DNA from: Salipiger bermudensis
GTDB taxonomy: Bacteria > Pseudomonadota > Alphaproteobacteria > Rhodobacterales > Rhodobacteraceae
Reading direction: 5' to 3'
Assembly: GCF_019801965.1 (NCBI RefSeq)
Contig: NZ_JAHVIA010000007.1
Location: 124,001-188,000, forward strand
DNA length: 64,000 bases
Under the pieces are notes generated by a model. That model was not told the DNA's origin, did no database searches, and saw nothing but the letters and a program-made list of their open reading frames with translations. Position numbers and translations under genes: made by a program. Below are positions 18,337 through 33,363 of this stretch, piece after piece. Every line of letters starts with the position of its first letter. Positions within the stretch are counted from its first letter, which is position 1.

Positions 18337-20643
18337 TCAGGCGAGCTGCCGGTTCACCGTCTCGGTCAGCTCGGTCAGCGAGAAGGGCTTGGGAAGGAAG
18401 ACCGCGTTCGGCAGCCCCGGCCCGCCTTCCGAGAACACGTCCTCGGCATAGCCCGACATGAAGACGACCGGCGTCTCCGGTCGATCGCGCCGCGCCTCGC
18501 GCACCCAGCTCGGCCCGTCGAGCCCGGGCATCACCACGTCGGTGACGATCAGGTCCACCGAGATCTTCGGGTCGGAGAGCCGTTGCAGCGCCTCCTCGCC
18601 GGTGCCCGCCTCGATCACCCCGTAGCCGCGCATCGCCAGCGCCCGCGCGGCAAAGGCCCGCACCGGCGCCTCGTCCTCGACCAGAAGCACCGTGCCGCTG
18701 CCGCTGCGCTGCGGCTCCGGCGCGCTAGGCTCCGCCTCCGCCGGGGCGGCGACCGCCTGGTCCGCCGCGGCGAAGGCCGGGAAGAACAGGGTGAAGCAGC
18801 TGCCCTCTCCCGCCACGCTGTCGACGAAGATGAAGCCGCCGGTCTGCTTGACGATGCCGTAGACCGTCGAGAGCCCGAGGCCCGTGCCCTCGCCGGTGCG
18901 CTTGGTGGTGTAGAACGGCTCGAACACCTTCTGGAGCTTTTCCGGCTCGATGCCGCGCCCCTGGTCCCGCACCCGCACCACGGCGTATTCCCCCGGCTCG
19001 ACCATCGCCCGGTCGCGCTGCATCGGCTCCATCAGGGTGATGCGCTCGGTGTCGATGCGGATCTCGCCACCCTCGGGCATGGCATCGCGCGCGTTCACCA
19101 CGAGGTTCACGATCACCTGCTCGAGCTGCCGCCGGTCGCCGCGGATCTCCGGCAGCACCGGGTCGTGCTTGAGCACAAGCTCGACCCGCTCGCCCACCAG
19201 CCGGTTTAGAAGATGGGTCAGGTCTGACAGCGTCTCGCGCAGATCGAGCAACTCGGGCCGCAGGGTCTGCTTGCGCGAGAAGGCCAGCAGCTGGCCCACC
19301 AGCGCCGCCGCGCGATTGGCATTCTGGCTGATCTGCACCAGATCGCTGTAATCTGGATCTCCCTGGTCGTGGCGCAGCATCAGCAGATCGCAATGGCCGG
19401 AGATCGCGGTCAGCAAGTTGTTGAAATCATGTGCGACTCCGCCGGCGAGCTGGCCGATTGCCTGCATCTTCTGGCTCTGCACGAACTGCGCCTCGAGGGT
19501 CTTGAGCTCGGTCGCATCATTGAGCACCGCGACCATCTCAGGGGCGCCGCTGCAGCGCAGGCGGTTCAGGGTGACCTGCACGAAGATCTCGCGATCCGGC
19601 CGGATCAGCCGCAGGAATTCCGAGCGGTGCAGCCCGCGCCCCGCCGCCGCCTCGCCGATCCAGAGAGCGACCGAGCGCCCGAGCCCCTCCATGAATTCCG
19701 ACAGGTTGCGGCCCTCGGCGCGCTCGGTGTCGAGCAGGCGGCACGCACTGGCATTGGCGCGCAGGATACGGCCCTCGGGATCGAGCCGCAGCAAGGGCAC
19801 CGGCAGCTCCTCGAACCCGTCCGGCCCGGAGGCTTCGGGCAAGGTCGGATCCTCGAGCGGCTCCAGAACCACCTCTTTGCGCCCGATGCCGGCATCGACG
19901 CAGCGCACCGCGAAGCTCACCGGGCCTTCCGGGGTCAGGAAGCGGTGGATGGCACCCGGCCGCAGCGGCGGGTCCTCCAGCGCATCGTCGATGCGCTTGA
20001 CCCTGCGCCCGAGCAGCACCCGCGCCCGGGCGTTCATGTAGAGCACCGCGCCGCTGCGCCCGAGGGTCAGGACCGGGGGATCGCGCTCGGACGCCGCGCC
20101 GGCCTCCGCCTCCGGCCGATCGGGCAGCCTGTCGAGCCGCCAGACCCAGCGCTCGGCATCGAGCACGCGCAGCGCCAGAACCCGCCGGCCACCCCGCGTC
20201 GCGACCTCCTCGCGGGCGTGGCCGCGCTCATGCGCCTGCAGCCAGAGCCGGCGGCTGACCGCCTCCGCCCCGGCCACCTGGCCGGCCAGCAGCTCGGGCA
20301 GCGCATCGCCGGAACGCGCCTCGACCTCGCGCCGCGCGGCGGGATTGGCATAGAGAACGTGAAGCGCGGGATCGGACACAAGGATCGGCGCCGGATCGCC
20401 CTCGGCGAAGGCGCAAACCGCGGCGAAGCTGCGCGCGTCGCGCCGCCGCCCGAGGCCAAAGCTCGCCAGGGCCAGGATCGCGGTGGTGGCGAAGGCCGCC
20501 GCCGCGGCGAGCATGCCGATGCGCAGGCCGGGCTCCGCCGTCAGCATCGCGGTGAGACCGCAGGCCAGGGCCAGCGCCGAAAGCAGTGCGGAGCTGCGCA
20601 GCACGCCTCGCCCTCCGCCCGGCCTCGGCCGCCCTGCCGCCAT
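18337..20643 (-). CDS. cckA: hybrid sensor histidine kinase, CckA type
   Basis: About 768 aa. Two hydrophobic segments near the N-terminus are followed by PAS-like regions. The HisKA box GQLAGGVAHDFNNLLTAI carries the phospho-His. The HATPase has VNARDAMPEGG and GTGLGLSTVYGIVKQTGG. A C-terminal receiver domain has TDVVMPGLDG with the phospho-Asp. This order and sequence match CckA, which feeds phosphate through ChpT to CtrA. ATG at 20643 is preferred; GTG codons at 20655 and 20682 are alternatives. A CtrA-like site lies upstream at 20721. Confidence 0.88.
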   Translation of the reverse strand: MAAGRPRPGGGRGVLRSSALLSALALACGLTAMLTAEPGLRIGMLAAAAAFATTAILALASFGLGRRRDARSFAAVCAFAEGDPAPILVSDPALHVLYANPAARREVEARSGDALPELLAGQVAGAEAVSRRLWLQAHERGHAREEVATRGGRRVLALRVLDAERWVWRLDRLPDRPEAEAGAASERDPPVLTLGRSGAVLYMNARARVLLGRRVKRIDDALEDPPLRPGAIHRFLTPEGPVSFAVRCVDAGIGRKEVVLEPLEDPTLPEASGPDGFEELPVPLLRLDPEGRILRANASACRLLDTERAEGRNLSEFMEGLGRSVALWIGEAAAGRGLHRSEFLRLIRPDREIFVQVTLNRLRCSGAPEMVAVLNDATELKTLEAQFVQSQKMQAIGQLAGGVAHDFNNLLTAISGHCDLLMLRHDQGDPDYSDLVQISQNANRAAALVGQLLAFSRKQTLRPELLDLRETLSDLTHLLNRLVGERVELVLKHDPVLPEIRGDRRQLEQVIVNLVVNARDAMPEGGEIRIDTERITLMEPMQRDRAMVEPGEYAVVRVRDQGRGIEPEKLQKVFEPFYTTKRTGEGTGLGLSTVYGIVKQTGGFIFVDSVAGEGSCFTLFFPAFAAADQAVAAPAEAEPSAPEPQRSGSGTVLLVEDEAPVRAFAARALAMRGYGVIEAGTGEEALQRLSDPKISVDLIVTDVVMPGLDGPSWVREARRDRPETPVVFMSGYAEDVFSEGGPGLPNAVFLPKPFSLTELTETVNRQLA

Positions 20644-20720
20644 CACATCGCTCACCTCGCCCCCCTTCGCTGCGCGCCACACGCCGCGGCCGCGCCACGT
20701 CCGGTCTTAGCCGCCGCGAA

Positions 20721-20735
20721 TTAACCAAAGGTAAA
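20721..20735. promoter_or_regulatory. possible CtrA binding site upstream of cckA
   Basis: TTAA-CCAAAGG-TAAA, one mismatch from the CtrA consensus TTAA-N7-TTAA, in the gap before cckA. Confidence 0.4.
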
Positions 20736-20807
20736 CCACGCCCCGAAGACCTCCCCTTGGTCTCAGAGTGCAGGCGCGCCGGCCTTTGCGTCAAGGCCGC
20801 GCCTGGC

Positions 20808-26069
<5,262 letters not shown>

Positions 26070-26156
26070 CGCGCAGCCGCCGCGCGGTGTCGCTTCCGGG
26101 CCATCTCCTGCCGCTCCCGGAGCTATGCTTAGGGGGCGCAACAGGCAGGCCCGACC

Positions 26157-28193
26157 ATGACCCAAGACCCCCTCGTCGTCTTCACCCCTTCGGGCAAGCG
26201 CGGCCGCGTGCCGGCCGGAACGCCGGTGCTGGCGGCGGCGCGCAAGCTCGGGGTCGATCTCGATTCGGTCTGCGGCGGGCGCGGCATCTGCTCGAAATGC
26301 CAGGTCGCACCGGCCTTCGGCGACTTCGCCAAGCATGGCATCCGCTCGGAGCCCGGGGCGCTGTCGGACTGGAACAAGGTCGAGGCGCGGTACCACGAGA
26401 AGCGCGGGCTGGCGGAGGGTCGCCGTCTCGGCTGCCAGGCACAGATCCTCGGCGACGTGGTGATCGACGTGCCCGCCTCCAGCCAGGTGCACCGGCAGGT
26501 GGTGCGGAAGGCCGCGACCGCGCGGGCCATCGAGATGGATCCGGCGACGCGTCTGCATTACGTCGAGGTCGAGGCGCCCGACATGCACGAGCCCACCGGA
26601 GATCTCGAGCGGCTTGCGCGGGCACTCGAGGCGCAATGGGGCATCGCCGAGATCCGCTCCGGGCTGCCGCTGCTCGCGCAACTCCAGCCGGCGTTGCGCA
26701 AGGGTGACTGGAAGGTCACCGTGGCGCTGCACCGGCGCGCCGACGACGCGGTGCCAGAGCTGGTGGCGATCTGGCCGGGGCTGCACGAGGCCGGCATCTA
26801 CGGCCTCGCCATCGATCTCGGCTCGACCACCATCGCCGCGCATCTGACCGATCTCGACACCGGAGCGGTGGTCGCCTCGGCGGGGATCATGAACCCGCAG
26901 ATCCGCTTCGGCGAAGACCTGATGAGCCGGGTCTCCTACGCCATGATGACCCCCGGCGGCGCGCTCGAGATGACCCGCGCGGTGCGCGAGGCGCTCTCGA
27001 CGCTGATCAGCGAGATCGCCCACGAGGCCGAGATCGACCCGGCGCTGATCCTCGAGGCGACCTTCGTCTGCAACCCGGTGATGCACCACCTGCTGCTGGG
27101 CATCGACCCGGTGGAGCTCGGACAGGCGCCCTTCGCACTGGCGACCTCCTCGGCCCTCGACCTCAGCGCCCATGAGCTCGGCCTCACCTCCCTGCCCGCC
27201 TGCGCGCAGATCTACCTGCTGCCCTGCATCGCGGGCCACGTCGGAGCCGACGCGGCGGCGGTGGCGCTCTCGGAACAGCCGGGCCTGTCGGACGACCTGG
27301 TGCTGGTGGTCGATGTCGGCACCAATGCCGAGATCCTGCTCGGCGACCGCGACCGCGTGCTGGCCTGTTCCTCTCCCACCGGCCCGGCCTTCGAGGGCGC
27401 ACAGATCAGCTCGGGCCAGCGCGCCGCCCCCGGCGCCATCGAGGCGGTGCGCATCGATCCCGAGACCAAGGAGCCGCGCCTGCGGGTGATCGGCTGCGAG
27501 CTCTGGTCTGACGAGCCGGGCTTTGCCGAGGCCACGGCGGTGAGCGGCATCACCGGGATCTGCGGCTCGGGCATCATCGAGGCGGTGGCCGAGATGCGCA
27601 TCGCGGGGCTTCTCGACGCCGGCGGCCTCATCGGCTCCGCCGAGCAGACCGGCAGCGCGCGCTGCATCAGCGAGGGCCGCACCCATTCCTACGTGCTGCA
27701 TGACGGCACCGCGACGGGCGGGCCGCTGGTCACCGTCACCCAGGGCGATATCCGGGCAATCCAGCTGGCCAAGTCGGCGCTCTACGCCGGCGCGCGGCTG
27801 CTGATGGACACGCGCGGGGTCGAGCGGGTCGACCGGGTGGTTCTGGCCGGCGCCTTCGGGGCGCATATCTCGCCGCTGCACGCGATGGTGCTGGGGATGA
27901 TCCCCGACGTGCCGCTCGACAGGGTGAGCTCGGCCGGCAACGCCGCCGGCACCGGCGCGCGCATCGCGCTCTGCAGCCTCGCGGCGCGGCGCCAGATCGA
28001 GCGCGACGTCTCTGCCATCACCAAGGTCGAGACCGCCATCGAGCCGCGCTTCCAGGAGCATTTCGTCGCCGCCAACGCGATCCCGCACGCCTCCGACCCG
28101 TTCCCGGAGCTCTCCCGGCACGTCACCCTGCCCGAGCCGCGCTTCAACGCCCACGCCGAGGCTGGCGGGCGGCGCCGGCGGCGGCGCGGCTGA
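26157..28193 (+). CDS. [2Fe-2S] ASKHA ATPase, corrinoid-activation (RACo-like) protein
   Basis: 678 aa. The N-terminal ferredoxin-type domain has C39, C45, C48 and C93 (C-x5-C-x2-C...C). A middle linker domain follows, then an ASKHA ATPase region with LAIDLGSTTIAAHL near 220, VLVVDVGTNAEILLGDRD and GICGSGIIEAVAEM. This architecture is that of reductive activators which use ATP to re-reduce inactive Co(II) corrinoid proteins of methyltransferase systems. The tail is unusually Arg-rich. No corrinoid protein or methyltransferase is next to it in this window. Confidence 0.85.
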   Translation: MTQDPLVVFTPSGKRGRVPAGTPVLAAARKLGVDLDSVCGGRGICSKCQVAPAFGDFAKHGIRSEPGALSDWNKVEARYHEKRGLAEGRRLGCQAQILGDVVIDVPASSQVHRQVVRKAATARAIEMDPATRLHYVEVEAPDMHEPTGDLERLARALEAQWGIAEIRSGLPLLAQLQPALRKGDWKVTVALHRRADDAVPELVAIWPGLHEAGIYGLAIDLGSTTIAAHLTDLDTGAVVASAGIMNPQIRFGEDLMSRVSYAMMTPGGALEMTRAVREALSTLISEIAHEAEIDPALILEATFVCNPVMHHLLLGIDPVELGQAPFALATSSALDLSAHELGLTSLPACAQIYLLPCIAGHVGADAAAVALSEQPGLSDDLVLVVDVGTNAEILLGDRDRVLACSSPTGPAFEGAQISSGQRAAPGAIEAVRIDPETKEPRLRVIGCELWSDEPGFAEATAVSGITGICGSGIIEAVAEMRIAGLLDAGGLIGSAEQTGSARCISEGRTHSYVLHDGTATGGPLVTVTQGDIRAIQLAKSALYAGARLLMDTRGVERVDRVVLAGAFGAHISPLHAMVLGMIPDVPLDRVSSAGNAAGTGARIALCSLAARRQIERDVSAITKVETAIEPRFQEHFVAANAIPHASDPFPELSRHVTLPEPRFNAHAEAGGRRRRRRG

Positions 28194-28322
28194 GGCCCGA
28201 TTCTGCCCGCCAGACCAGCGCTGTGTCACCCGCAGGACGCGATCCAAGCCACAACACGTTTTCGTCTGTTGCGTGGCGCGCGCGGGCATGGTTCCTCGGT
28301 CGAGGACAAACGGAGATCGCCC

Positions 28323-28901
28323 ATGCTGCGCCGCCTCTACGACTGGACCATGTCGCTGGCAGACCACCCGAAAGCGCTTTGGGCGCTGGCCCTCGTCTCG
28401 TTCATCGAGGCCTCGGTGTTCCCCATCCCGCCAGATGTGCTGATGATCCCGATGGTGCTTGCCGCGCCGCGCAAGGCGTGGCTCATCGCGCTGGTGGCGA
28501 CCTGCGCCTCGGTTCTGGGCGGCCTCGCGGGCTACGGCATCGGGCATTTCTTCTTCGAAAGCCTCGGCCGGCCGATCCTCGAGGCGATGGGCAAGGCCGA
28601 CCAGATGGAAGCCTTCAACGCGCGCTTCAACGGTGTCGGGTTCTGGGCCGTGCTGATCGCCGGCGTGACGCCCTTCCCGTTCAAGGTCATCACGATTATG
28701 TCGGGCTGGACGGCGATGCCGCTCGGAACCTTCATCGTCACGGCGATCGTGGCGCGCGCGCTGCGCTTCTTCGTGGTGGCCGGGCTGCTCTGGGGCTTCG
28801 GCCAGCCGATCCGGCACTTCATCGAGCGCCGGCTCGGCATCGTCTTCACGCTCTTCGTGCTGCTCCTCGTGGGCGGCTTCTACATCGTGAGATACCTATG
28901 A
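28323..28901 (+). CDS. YqaA/DedA family membrane protein
   Basis: 192 aa with 4-5 hydrophobic segments and the SNARE-associated/VTT signature region (FIEASVFPIPPDVLMIP, GGLAGYGIGHFFFE). YqaA proteins belong to the DedA superfamily, linked to lipid flipping and membrane homeostasis; the function here is unproven. CGGAG precedes the start. Its stop overlaps dsbB by ATGA, so the two form an operon. Confidence 0.88.
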   Translation: MLRRLYDWTMSLADHPKALWALALVSFIEASVFPIPPDVLMIPMVLAAPRKAWLIALVATCASVLGGLAGYGIGHFFFESLGRPILEAMGKADQMEAFNARFNGVGFWAVLIAGVTPFPFKVITIMSGWTAMPLGTFIVTAIVARALRFFVVAGLLWGFGQPIRHFIERRLGIVFTLFVLLLVGGFYIVRYL

Positions 28902-29371
28902 CACCGACTCGCACACTTCTCATCCTGCTCGCCGCCGGCGGCTCCGCAGCGCTGCTCCTCGGCGCGCTCGGCTTCCAGTACCTGGGCGATCTGCCGCCCT
29001 GCAAGCTGTGCATCTACCAGCGCTGGCCGCATCTCGCCGCCGTGGTGATCGGCCTCGGCGCGCTGGCGACCCGCGGCTCGGTGCTGCCTATCCTCGGCGC
29101 GCTCTCCGCGCTGGCCACCGCCGCCGTCGGCTTCTACCACACCGGCGTCGAGCGCGCCTGGTGGGAGGGCCCGACCACCTGCACCGCCTCCGGCTCGGTC
29201 ACCGGGATCAGCGCCGACGACCTGCTGAACCAGATCATGAATGCCGAGATCCAGCGCTGCGACGAGGTGATCTGGGATCTCTTCGGCCTGTCGATGGCCA
29301 GCTGGAACACCCTCGCCAGCCTCGCCTTCATGGCGCTGTGGATCTGGGCCGCCCTGAAAAGCAAGGCCTGA
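28898..29371 (+). CDS. dsbB: disulfide bond formation protein B
   Basis: 157 aa with four membrane helices. The first periplasmic redox pair is CKLC in LPPCKLCIYQRWP; the second pair is in the loop containing TTCTASG and QRCDEV. DsbB re-oxidises DsbA using quinone. It overlaps yqaA by 4 nt, so the two are co-translated; no dsbA is visible in the window. Confidence 0.9.
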   Translation: MTPTRTLLILLAAGGSAALLLGALGFQYLGDLPPCKLCIYQRWPHLAAVVIGLGALATRGSVLPILGALSALATAAVGFYHTGVERAWWEGPTTCTASGSVTGISADDLLNQIMNAEIQRCDEVIWDLFGLSMASWNTLASLAFMALWIWAALKSKA

Positions 29372-29494
29372 ACCAAAGTTGCAGGGGCCCGGATCTGCAC
29401 CCCGCGGTGCATGGTCCAGGCCCGCTGCCGCTGTCATCTCCTGAATCGAGGCGCCGGATGTCCCGGCCCCGTCCCTCGCTACAGGAGATCCCCC

Positions 29495-29740
29495 ATGTTC
29501 AAGTCCATCGCCGCCGCGCTGACCGCAATCGCCCTTGCCGGTCCGGCCTTCGCCTCGCCCGACGTCGACGCCGCCACCCAGGCGCAGATCCGCGAGAAGC
29601 TCACCGCGGAAGGCTACGAGGTCCGCAAGATCGACAGCGAAGACGGCATGATCGAGGTCTACGCCCTGAAGAACGGTGAACGGTTCGAGCTCTATCTCGA
29701 CGCCGGGCTCAACGTCGTGCGCAGCAAGACCGACGACTGA
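29495..29740 (+). CDS. PepSY domain-containing small periplasmic protein
   Basis: 81 aa: a signal peptide (residues 1-20, cleavage near AFA/SPDV), then one PepSY-like repeat with the segments REKLTAEGYEVRKIDSEDG and YALKNGERFELYLDAG. Such single-domain proteins are often encoded beside cytochrome b561 or two-component genes and may bind metal or act as inhibitors. AGGAGAT precedes the ATG. Next downstream is a cytochrome b561 gene. Confidence 0.82.
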   Translation: MFKSIAAALTAIALAGPAFASPDVDAATQAQIREKLTAEGYEVRKIDSEDGMIEVYALKNGERFELYLDAGLNVVRSKTDD

Positions 29741-29803
29741 GCCATCCCCGGCGCGGCCCGTGGCCTGTGCCCGGGCTGCGCCTCCTTCTTCGGGAGCATC
29801 CCC

Positions 29804-30343
29804 ATGACACGCCATTACATCTGGGACCCGCTGCTGCGGCTGTTCCACTGGAGCCTTGCGGGCATTTTCATCACCAACGCACTCTTCACCGATCCCGAGA
29901 GCACGCTGCACGAGACCCTCGGCTACGCCATCGCGGCGCTGCTGGTCATCCGGCTGGTCTGGGGGATGGTCGGGCCGCACGCGGCGCGCTTCACCAGCTT
30001 TCTGCCGAACCGAGCCGGCATCCGCGACCAGCTCACCGACATCGCCACCGGACGGCGCCGGGTGCACCTGATGCACACGCCGCTCGGCGCGCTGATGATC
30101 TTCAACCTGCTGCTCACCCTCGCCGCCATCGTCGCCACCGGCGTGATGATGACCACCAATGCCTTCTGGGGCGTCGACTGGGTCGAGGAGCTACACGAGG
30201 CGCTGGTCAGCTGGGCCGAGGTCTCGGTGCTGCTGCACGTGGGCGCCGTGCTGTTCGAGAGCCTGCGCACCGGGGTCAATCTGCCGCGGGCCATGGTTAC
30301 GGGTGTCAAATCCGTCCCGGAGGGTGCAAAGATCGAGCCATGA
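29804..30343 (+). CDS. cytochrome b561 family protein
   Basis: 179 aa with four hydrophobic segments and His residues placed for b-haem: WDPLLRLFHWSLA in helix 1, LHETLGYAIAALL in helix 2, and LLHVGAVLFESL in the last. It is a Ni/Fe-hydrogenase b-type or bacterial b561 relative that moves electrons across the inner membrane. It is flanked by PepSY and a membrane regulator; its stop overlaps the next start by 4 nt. Confidence 0.88.
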   Translation: MTRHYIWDPLLRLFHWSLAGIFITNALFTDPESTLHETLGYAIAALLVIRLVWGMVGPHAARFTSFLPNRAGIRDQLTDIATGRRRVHLMHTPLGALMIFNLLLTLAAIVATGVMMTTNAFWGVDWVEELHEALVSWAEVSVLLHVGAVLFESLRTGVNLPRAMVTGVKSVPEGAKIEP

Positions 30344-30867
30344 CGGATCGAGCGAACCCGGCGCCCGAGCGGGCGTCCCCGATGGTGGCCCTGATCGCCG
30401 TGCAGAGCCTCTGCGCGGCGTTCTTTCTCGCCGATGTCGCCAGCGACGGCCTCGAGATCGGCTGGCCGCCGTTCACTCACTGGCATTTCATGGTCGAGCT
30501 TGCCGCGGCGCTCGGGCTGATCGCCGCCGTCGCGGTCGAGATCCGCTGGCTGATGGCGCTGCTGCGCCGCAAGGCCCATCTCGAGCGCCAGCTCTCTCTG
30601 GCCGCCGGCGCCTTCCACGACATCGTCGCGGCCCAGTTCCGCGGCTGGGGGCTGACGCCCTCGGAAGAAGACGTGGCGATGTTCACCCTCAAGGGCCTGT
30701 CGATCGCCGAGATCGCCGCGCTGCGCGGCTCGGCCGAGGGCACGGTGAAATCCCATCTCAACGGCATCTACCGCAAGGCCGGCGTCAGCGGCCGCGGCGC
30801 CTTCCTCAGCCTGTTCATCGAGGAGCTGATGAACACCCCCGCAGATGCGCCGGCAGATCGGGCGTGA
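30340..30867 (+). CDS. membrane-anchored LuxR-type HTH regulator
   Basis: 175 aa. Two hydrophobic segments (about 15-35 and 48-70) are followed by a LuxR-like HTH near residues 105-155 (LTPSEEDVAMFTLKGLSIAEIA, GTVKSHLNGIYRKAGV). No receiver domain is present, so the signal probably comes through the membrane part. It is co-translated with cytochrome b561 (ATGA at 30340), which suggests it senses or controls that redox module. Confidence 0.82.
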   Translation: MTDRANPAPERASPMVALIAVQSLCAAFFLADVASDGLEIGWPPFTHWHFMVELAAALGLIAAVAVEIRWLMALLRRKAHLERQLSLAAGAFHDIVAAQFRGWGLTPSEEDVAMFTLKGLSIAEIAALRGSAEGTVKSHLNGIYRKAGVSGRGAFLSLFIEELMNTPADAPADRA

Positions 30868-30899
30868 CAGCCTCCGCGCGCTCTGGCATCAGGAGCGTC

Positions 30900-31043
30900 A
30901 TGACCAATCGGATCGCCATATGGATCGGCCTGCTGATCCTTCTCGCCCTGGCCGTGGACACGGTGCTGTGGGGCACGGAGCACCTGGTGTTCCTCGGGCG
31001 TAAGTTCTTCGCATTGCTGGATTGGGTCGCCTTCTGGCGCTAA
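30900..31043 (+). CDS. conserved small membrane protein (47 aa)
   Basis: 47 aa with one transmembrane helix (IAIWIGLLILLALAVDTVLW) and a conserved-looking tail ending in FALLDWVAFWR. AGGAG lies just upstream. It resembles small peptides often found before gap in Rhodobacterales. The function is unknown. Confidence 0.72.
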   Translation: MTNRIAIWIGLLILLALAVDTVLWGTEHLVFLGRKFFALLDWVAFWR

Positions 31044-31135
31044 TCGCGGTCGCGACAAAGGGGCAGGTTGACTTAGCGGCGGCAACCTGATGACCTGCGC
31101 GCAACCTTCAGTATTTCGATAGCAAGGAGATCCCC

Positions 31136-32137
<1,002 letters not shown>

Positions 32138-32182
32138 TCAAGCCGATCTGATTGCGGCTGCCGGCCGCACGGAAACCGCTCG

Positions 32183-32215
32183 GGGCGGGGTCGGAAACGG
32201 CCCCGCCCTGTTTCT
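32183..32215 (+). terminator. terminator after gap
   Basis: GGGCGGGG (32183-32190) pairs with CCCCGCCC (32201-32208), then TGTTTCTT. Confidence 0.78.
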
Positions 32216-32239
32216 TGCCTGTAGGTTTCTTGCCTGCAG
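32210..32239 (+). repeat. 15-bp tandem repeat, two copies
   Basis: GTTTCTTGCCTGTAG followed by GTTTCTTGCCTGCAG (14 of 15 identical), then a degenerate third unit. The rest of 32240-32546 is pyrimidine-rich, with no gene I can support. Confidence 0.6.
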
Positions 32240-32546
32240 GTTTCTGACCGCTGGTCTCCCGCCAATCGTATCTGACCTGCCGTCGCTTGCCTGTCTTGGT
32301 TTGCCTGTCGTTTCTGCCTTGGCGTCGCGCGCCGGAGGTCTCTGCGCCGTCGTCTTTCGCCGCTGGCCTCTGCCCAGTCGCCGGCCACCGCCCCCCTGCC
32401 CATCTTCGCGCGCCTGTTGCCTCGGACGCCTGACCGCTCGCCCGAGCTCACGGCCCCGGGCCTGCCATTTCAGACACACCGCCAGCGATCTCAGGCCGTC
32501 CTGCCTTGGCTCTCCCGCTCTGCCGTTGCCGAGATTGCCCGTCCAC

Positions 32547-32762
32547 TCACTCCTCCTGCATCCGCCGCGCCAGCGCATAGCCCTGCCGGGCGCTGCGCGG
32601 CGGCACGGCCTGCATGCTCAGGAGCCCGGACGCCCCCCGCTCGTACGATGGCGCATCGCCGCCGCGCGCGGCGCTCTGGATGGCGCCGGTCGAGCGCTGG
32701 CGCGATGCCGGGGCCTGTGTCAGCCGGCGCGTCGAGCGCGCGCCCGAGGATCGGATATCCAT
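32547..32762 (-). CDS. conserved hypothetical small protein (71 aa)
   Basis: 71 aa, Arg/Ser/Ala-rich, with a perfect ribosome binding site AGGAGGTGA just before ATG. The N-terminal half looks disordered (RSSGARSTRRL); the C-terminal part GASGLLSMQAVPPRSARQGY and ARRMQEE looks folded or conserved. It faintly recalls the C-terminal ALLALQEV motif of alphaproteobacterial FliX flagellar regulators, but it is much shorter, so I do not assign that name. It is divergent from the DUF1127 genes. Confidence 0.65.
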   Translation of the reverse strand: MDIRSSGARSTRRLTQAPASRQRSTGAIQSAARGGDAPSYERGASGLLSMQAVPPRSARQGYALARRMQEE

Positions 32763-33007
32763 GCGATCACCTCCTGATGATTGGCTGCTTCAAGATCGAA
32801 GCCTCGATATCTGTGTCTGTCTTGATGCCGTTAACCCTACGCGCGGAAGGTTAAGATCTTCCTGACGGCGATACCGCGCCCGAGAGCGTCACCCGTCGCC
32901 ATGCAAAAACTGCAGAACGGGGTTGGAATTTCGGAAATTGTGCTGCGCCGCAGCAATCCCTAGGTTAGCGCCAACAGCAACGAAGGGGGGAGCTACGGAG
33001 ACACAGC

Positions 33008-33181
33008 ATGACCCACCTTATCGCAACGCTCAAAACCCGTCTCGATCAGCACGCGCGCTACAAGCGCACGCTGCGCGAACTGCGCCGGATGTCGCTCGAC
33101 ACTGCGCTCGATCTGGACATCTACCGCGGCGACCTGCGCCGCATCGCATCCGAGGCCGTCTACGGCCAGGCCCGCGCCTGA
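33008..33181 (+). CDS. DUF1127 family small protein, copy 1
   Basis: 57 aa, basic. The core RTLRELRRMSLDTALDLDIYRGDLRRIASEAVYG matches the DUF1127 (YjiS-like) pattern of an Arg-rich helix, then DxxxDIG-like turn, then a second helix. Such proteins are stress-induced and, in some alphaproteobacteria, affect RNA turnover; that role is not shown here. GGGGGGAG precedes it. A paralogue follows 35 nt downstream. Confidence 0.78.
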   Translation: MTHLIATLKTRLDQHARYKRTLRELRRMSLDTALDLDIYRGDLRRIASEAVYGQARA

Positions 33182-33216
33182 CCGCAGGCCCAAATCACAT
33201 CCGAAGGGACTATGAC

Positions 33217-33363
33217 ATGACCGTTCTGAACACCATCTACCGCCGTTACGCCTACCGCCGCACCCTCAGCGCCCTGCGCAACCTGCCCGAGCGCACCCGC
33301 ATGGATTGCGACATCGCCGGCCACGAGAACGAGCTCGCCCGCCGCGCGGTCTACGGCCTCTAA
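33217..33363 (+). CDS. DUF1127 family small protein, copy 2
   Basis: 48 aa: YRRTLSALRNLPERTRMDCDIAGHENELARRAVYG repeats the layout of copy 1 with the same AVYG ending. GAAGGGAC lies upstream. The stop overlaps the convergent coaD stop. Confidence 0.72.
   Translation: MTVLNTIYRRYAYRRTLSALRNLPERTRMDCDIAGHENELARRAVYGL

Noticed and set aside
32240-32546. Coding region in the pyrimidine-rich gap after gap
   Set aside because: Frames here have no ribosome binding site, no motif and skewed composition.
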